A DNA stretch of 64,000 bases, taken from positions 186,001 through 250,000 of the forward strand of contig JAFECB010000004.1 of the NCBI GenBank assembly GCA_018242365.1. Direction: 5' to 3'. The stretch's first letter is position 1. Each line of letters starts with the position of its first letter. The DNA comes from Pseudomonadota bacterium (GTDB taxonomy: Bacteria > Pseudomonadota > Gammaproteobacteria > Xanthomonadales > Xanthomonadaceae). The notes under the pieces were generated by a model. That model saw only the letters and a program-made list of their open reading frames with translations. It did not search any database and had not been told where the DNA came from. Positions 62,009 to 64,000 of this stretch are shown in pieces. A program made the translations under genes and the position numbers.

Positions 62009-64000
62009 ATGCGCAAGGCATTCAAACGCAGCCTGTGGGCCCTGCTGGCGATTGTGTTGCTGTGCGCAATGGGCATCTGGCTGCTGTTGCGCGGCAGCCT
62101 GCCGCAACTGGATGGCGATGCGGCATTGCCCGGCCTGTCGGCACCCGTCAGCATCACCCTCGATGCCAACGGCACGGTCACTATCGAGGCTCGAAACCAG
62201 ATCGACGCGATGCGTGCGCTCGGCTACGTGCATGCGCAGGAGCGCTATTTCGAAATGGACCTGATGCGGCGCAGCGCAGCAGGCGAGTTGTCGGCACTGG
62301 TCGGGCCTGCGGCGCTGGACGTGGACAAGCAACATCGTCTGCACCGCCTGCGCGCACACGTCGAACGGGACATGGCGGCGATCACCGGCGATCAGCGCGC
62401 CCAGCTCGATGCCTATGTCGAAGGCGTCAATGCCGGGCTGGCGGCGCTGCGCGTGCGGCCCTGGCCCTATCTGTTGCTGCGCGAATCACCGCAGCCCTGG
62501 CGCGCCGAGGACTCGCCCTTGGTCGGCATGGCAATGTATTTCGACCTGCAAGGTGGCGAGGATGCGAGTGAGCTGGCGCTGTGGCGGATGCGTCCGCACC
62601 TGCCGCCAGCGCTGTTCGCGCTGCTGACCCACGACGGCAGCCGTTGGGATGCGCCGCTGCAAGGCACATCGCGCGGCGATGCCGTGCTGCCCGGCCCGCA
62701 ACTGGTCAATCTGCGCACATTGCCCGGCGACTCCGCCGGCGCTGCGCGAGCCAGCCCGGAAGCGCCCGGCAGCAACAATTTCGCGGTTGCCGGCACGCTC
62801 ACGGCCGACGGCCGCGCCATCGTCGCCAACGACATGCACCTGACCTTGCGCGTCCCCAACATCTGGTTCCGCACCCGCCTGCGCTACCCCGATCCGGCCG
62901 CACCCGGCGGCAAGGTCGATGTCCAGGGCGTCACCCTACCCGGCCTGCCGATGGTGGTGGTGGGCAGCAATGGCCATGTCGCCTGGGGCTTCACCAACAG
63001 CTACATCGACACGATGGACTGGAAGTTGGAAACACCGTGTCAGCATGGGCTCCCGGCCGACTGCAGCAAGCTGGTCGGCCATCATGAGCGCATCGACGTG
63101 GCCGGCGCCGACACGGTGTGGCTGGCAGTCGATGAAACCCCATGGGGACCAATCGTCCATCGCGAAACCGATGGTCGGGTGCTGTCCTTGCGCTGGGCCG
63201 CGCAGCTGCCGGGCGCGGTCAACCTGGGTCTGGCACGGTTTGCCCGTGCCGCCGATGTCGATGATGCGTTGCGCCTCGCGCAGGACGTGGCCATTCCCAC
63301 CCAGAACCTGATGCTGGCCGACAGCAAGGGCCAGATCGTCTGGCGCCTGCTCGGCCCGATCCCGCAGCGTGGCCCCGGCTGCAAATCCATTGCGCTGGTC
63401 ATCGATGCATCACAGGAGAATTGTCCGCCATGGCCACTGTCGACCCGCGACAACCCGCTGCTGCGCTCGCCGCAGCTCGACCGGATGTGGACCGCCAATA
63501 CCCGCGTGGTCGATGGCGACACCCTGCGCCGGGTGGGTGATGGCGGCTATGTGTTCGGCGCCCGCGCCGCGCAGATCCGCTACGACCTGCAGCAGAAACC
63601 TCGTTTCAGCGAGCGCGACCTGCTGGCGATCCAGCTCGACGATCAGGCGATGCTGCTGAACCATTGGCACGCCTTGTTGATGCAGGTGGCACGCGATGCC
63701 AGAACGCCAGCATTGAACGCGCTGGCCGGCTCTGCGCACAAATGGGAAGGTCGCGCCGCACCGGAGTCGGTCAGCTATCGGCTGGTGCGCGACTGGCGGC
63801 TGGCCGTCACCAAGCGCATCGCCGACGGCATCACCGCACCTGCGCGGGCCGCGATGGGCAAGGACTTCGTGATGCCGGAGTTGCAGCAACTGGAAGGCGT
63901 GGTGTGGCCGCTGGTCAACCAACGCCCGAACCACCTGCTGCCGCGAAAGTTCGCCAGTTGGAACGCCCTGTTCGAGGATGCCGCTGCCGAAGTGCGCGAT
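62009..64000 (+). CDS. Penicillin acylase family protein (C-terminus cut by window edge)
   Basis: Ntn-hydrolase of the penicillin/acyl-homoserine-lactone acylase group, at least 664 residues within the window and open at its end. The start MRKAFKRSLWALLAIVLLCA has GAGGAA upstream, and an N-terminal membrane/signal segment covers residues 8-27. The alpha chain includes RALGYVHAQERYFEMDLMRR near residue 70 and AYVEGVNAG near 135. The self-cleavage site is SPEAPGSNNFAVAG near 255, whose Ser becomes the N-terminal nucleophile of the beta chain. Later motifs: VVGSNGHVAWGFTNSYIDTM near 318 and PTQNLMLADSKGQIVW near 430. Periplasmic amide hydrolase; quorum-signal or beta-lactam side-chain cleavage is possible but unproven. 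Divergent from asnB. Confidence 0.9.
   Translation, partial: MRKAFKRSLWALLAIVLLCAMGIWLLLRGSLPQLDGDAALPGLSAPVSITLDANGTVTIEARNQIDAMRALGYVHAQERYFEMDLMRRSAAGELSALVGPAALDVDKQHRLHRLRAHVERDMAAITGDQRAQLDAYVEGVNAGLAALRVRPWPYLLLRESPQPWRAEDSPLVGMAMYFDLQGGEDASELALWRMRPHLPPALFALLTHDGSRWDAPLQGTSRGDAVLPGPQLVNLRTLPGDSAGAARASPEAPGSNNFAVAGTLTADGRAIVANDMHLTLRVPNIWFRTRLRYPDPAAPGGKVDVQGVTLPGLPMVVVGSNGHVAWGFTNSYIDTMDWKLETPCQHGLPADCSKLVGHHERIDVAGADTVWLAVDETPWGPIVHRETDGRVLSLRWAAQLPGAVNLGLARFARAADVDDALRLAQDVAIPTQNLMLADSKGQIVWRLLGPIPQRGPGCKSIALVIDASQENCPPWPLSTRDNPLLRSPQLDRMWTANTRVVDGDTLRRVGDGGYVFGARAAQIRYDLQQKPRFSERDLLAIQLDDQAMLLNHWHALLMQVARDARTPALNALAGSAHKWEGRAAPESVSYRLVRDWRLAVTKRIADGITAPARAAMGKDFVMPELQQLEGVVWPLVNQRPNHLLPRKFASWNALFEDAAAEVRD

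Overview
This is a GC-rich, gene-dense bacterial chromosome segment. The proteins read like those of a gammaproteobacterium of the Xanthomonadaceae/Lysobacteraceae (Lysobacter, Luteimonas or Thermomonas type). The petABC-sspAB order, the phoH-ybeY-corC neighbourhood, the murJ-ribF-ileS-lspA-ispH block, the PVWY-type cytochrome b and the EPS-associated MarR regulator all fit, but no rRNA is present to fix the genus. I see no phage, plasmid, insertion sequence or CRISPR array.

Layout. 1-12.8 kb, all minus strand: a surface-polysaccharide (O-antigen/EPS) cluster. In transcription order it holds a TviB-type UDP-sugar dehydrogenase, a UXS-type decarboxylase, a NusG/RfaH-like factor, an EPS MarR regulator, galE, wzm/wzt ABC export, a methyltransferase, wecB, a sugar epimerase, a glycosyltransferase and an asparagine-synthase-like amidotransferase cut by the window edge. 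12.8-17.7 kb: housekeeping (SDR, grxD, sodB, purEK, Trm112-like, nadC). 17.8-22.3 kb: a small DUF3301 protein, then an overlapping MBOAT + SGNH + SGNH operon, probably for acylation of a cell-surface polymer. 22.5-26.4 kb: sspAB and the cytochrome bc1 operon. 26.5-34.7 kb: lytic transglycosylase, miaB, an exported amidohydrolase, and a TetR-HlyD-ABC efflux operon. 34.7-42.9 kb: phoH, ybeY, corC and corA, interrupted by a minus-strand group of TPR proteins. 43.1-47.3 kb: an S9 peptidase and an OPT peptide transporter. 47.6-50.5 kb: a TPP riboswitch driving a TonB receptor and a PnuC-family transporter (thiamine uptake). 50.6-58.2 kb: tRNA-Thr(CGT), ispH, lspA, ileS, ribF, murJ and rpsT. 58.5-64 kb: a cytoplasmic two-component pair, asnB, and a penicillin acylase that runs off the end.

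The two most unusual signals are regulatory or structural. First, asnB is preceded by a short ORF with six Asn codons in nine positions, followed by a perfect stem-loop terminator: the architecture of a ribosome-mediated asparagine attenuator. Second, a family of intergenic palindromic repeats (core GCGCCCC-TTCGG-TGCGCTCCTACA) has one half-unit inserted in frame inside the TviB-type dehydrogenase. The same repeats supply the stop codon, and for GalE the C-terminal tail, of several genes.

Coordinates and starts are read by eye. Alternative starts are given where the choice was not clear.
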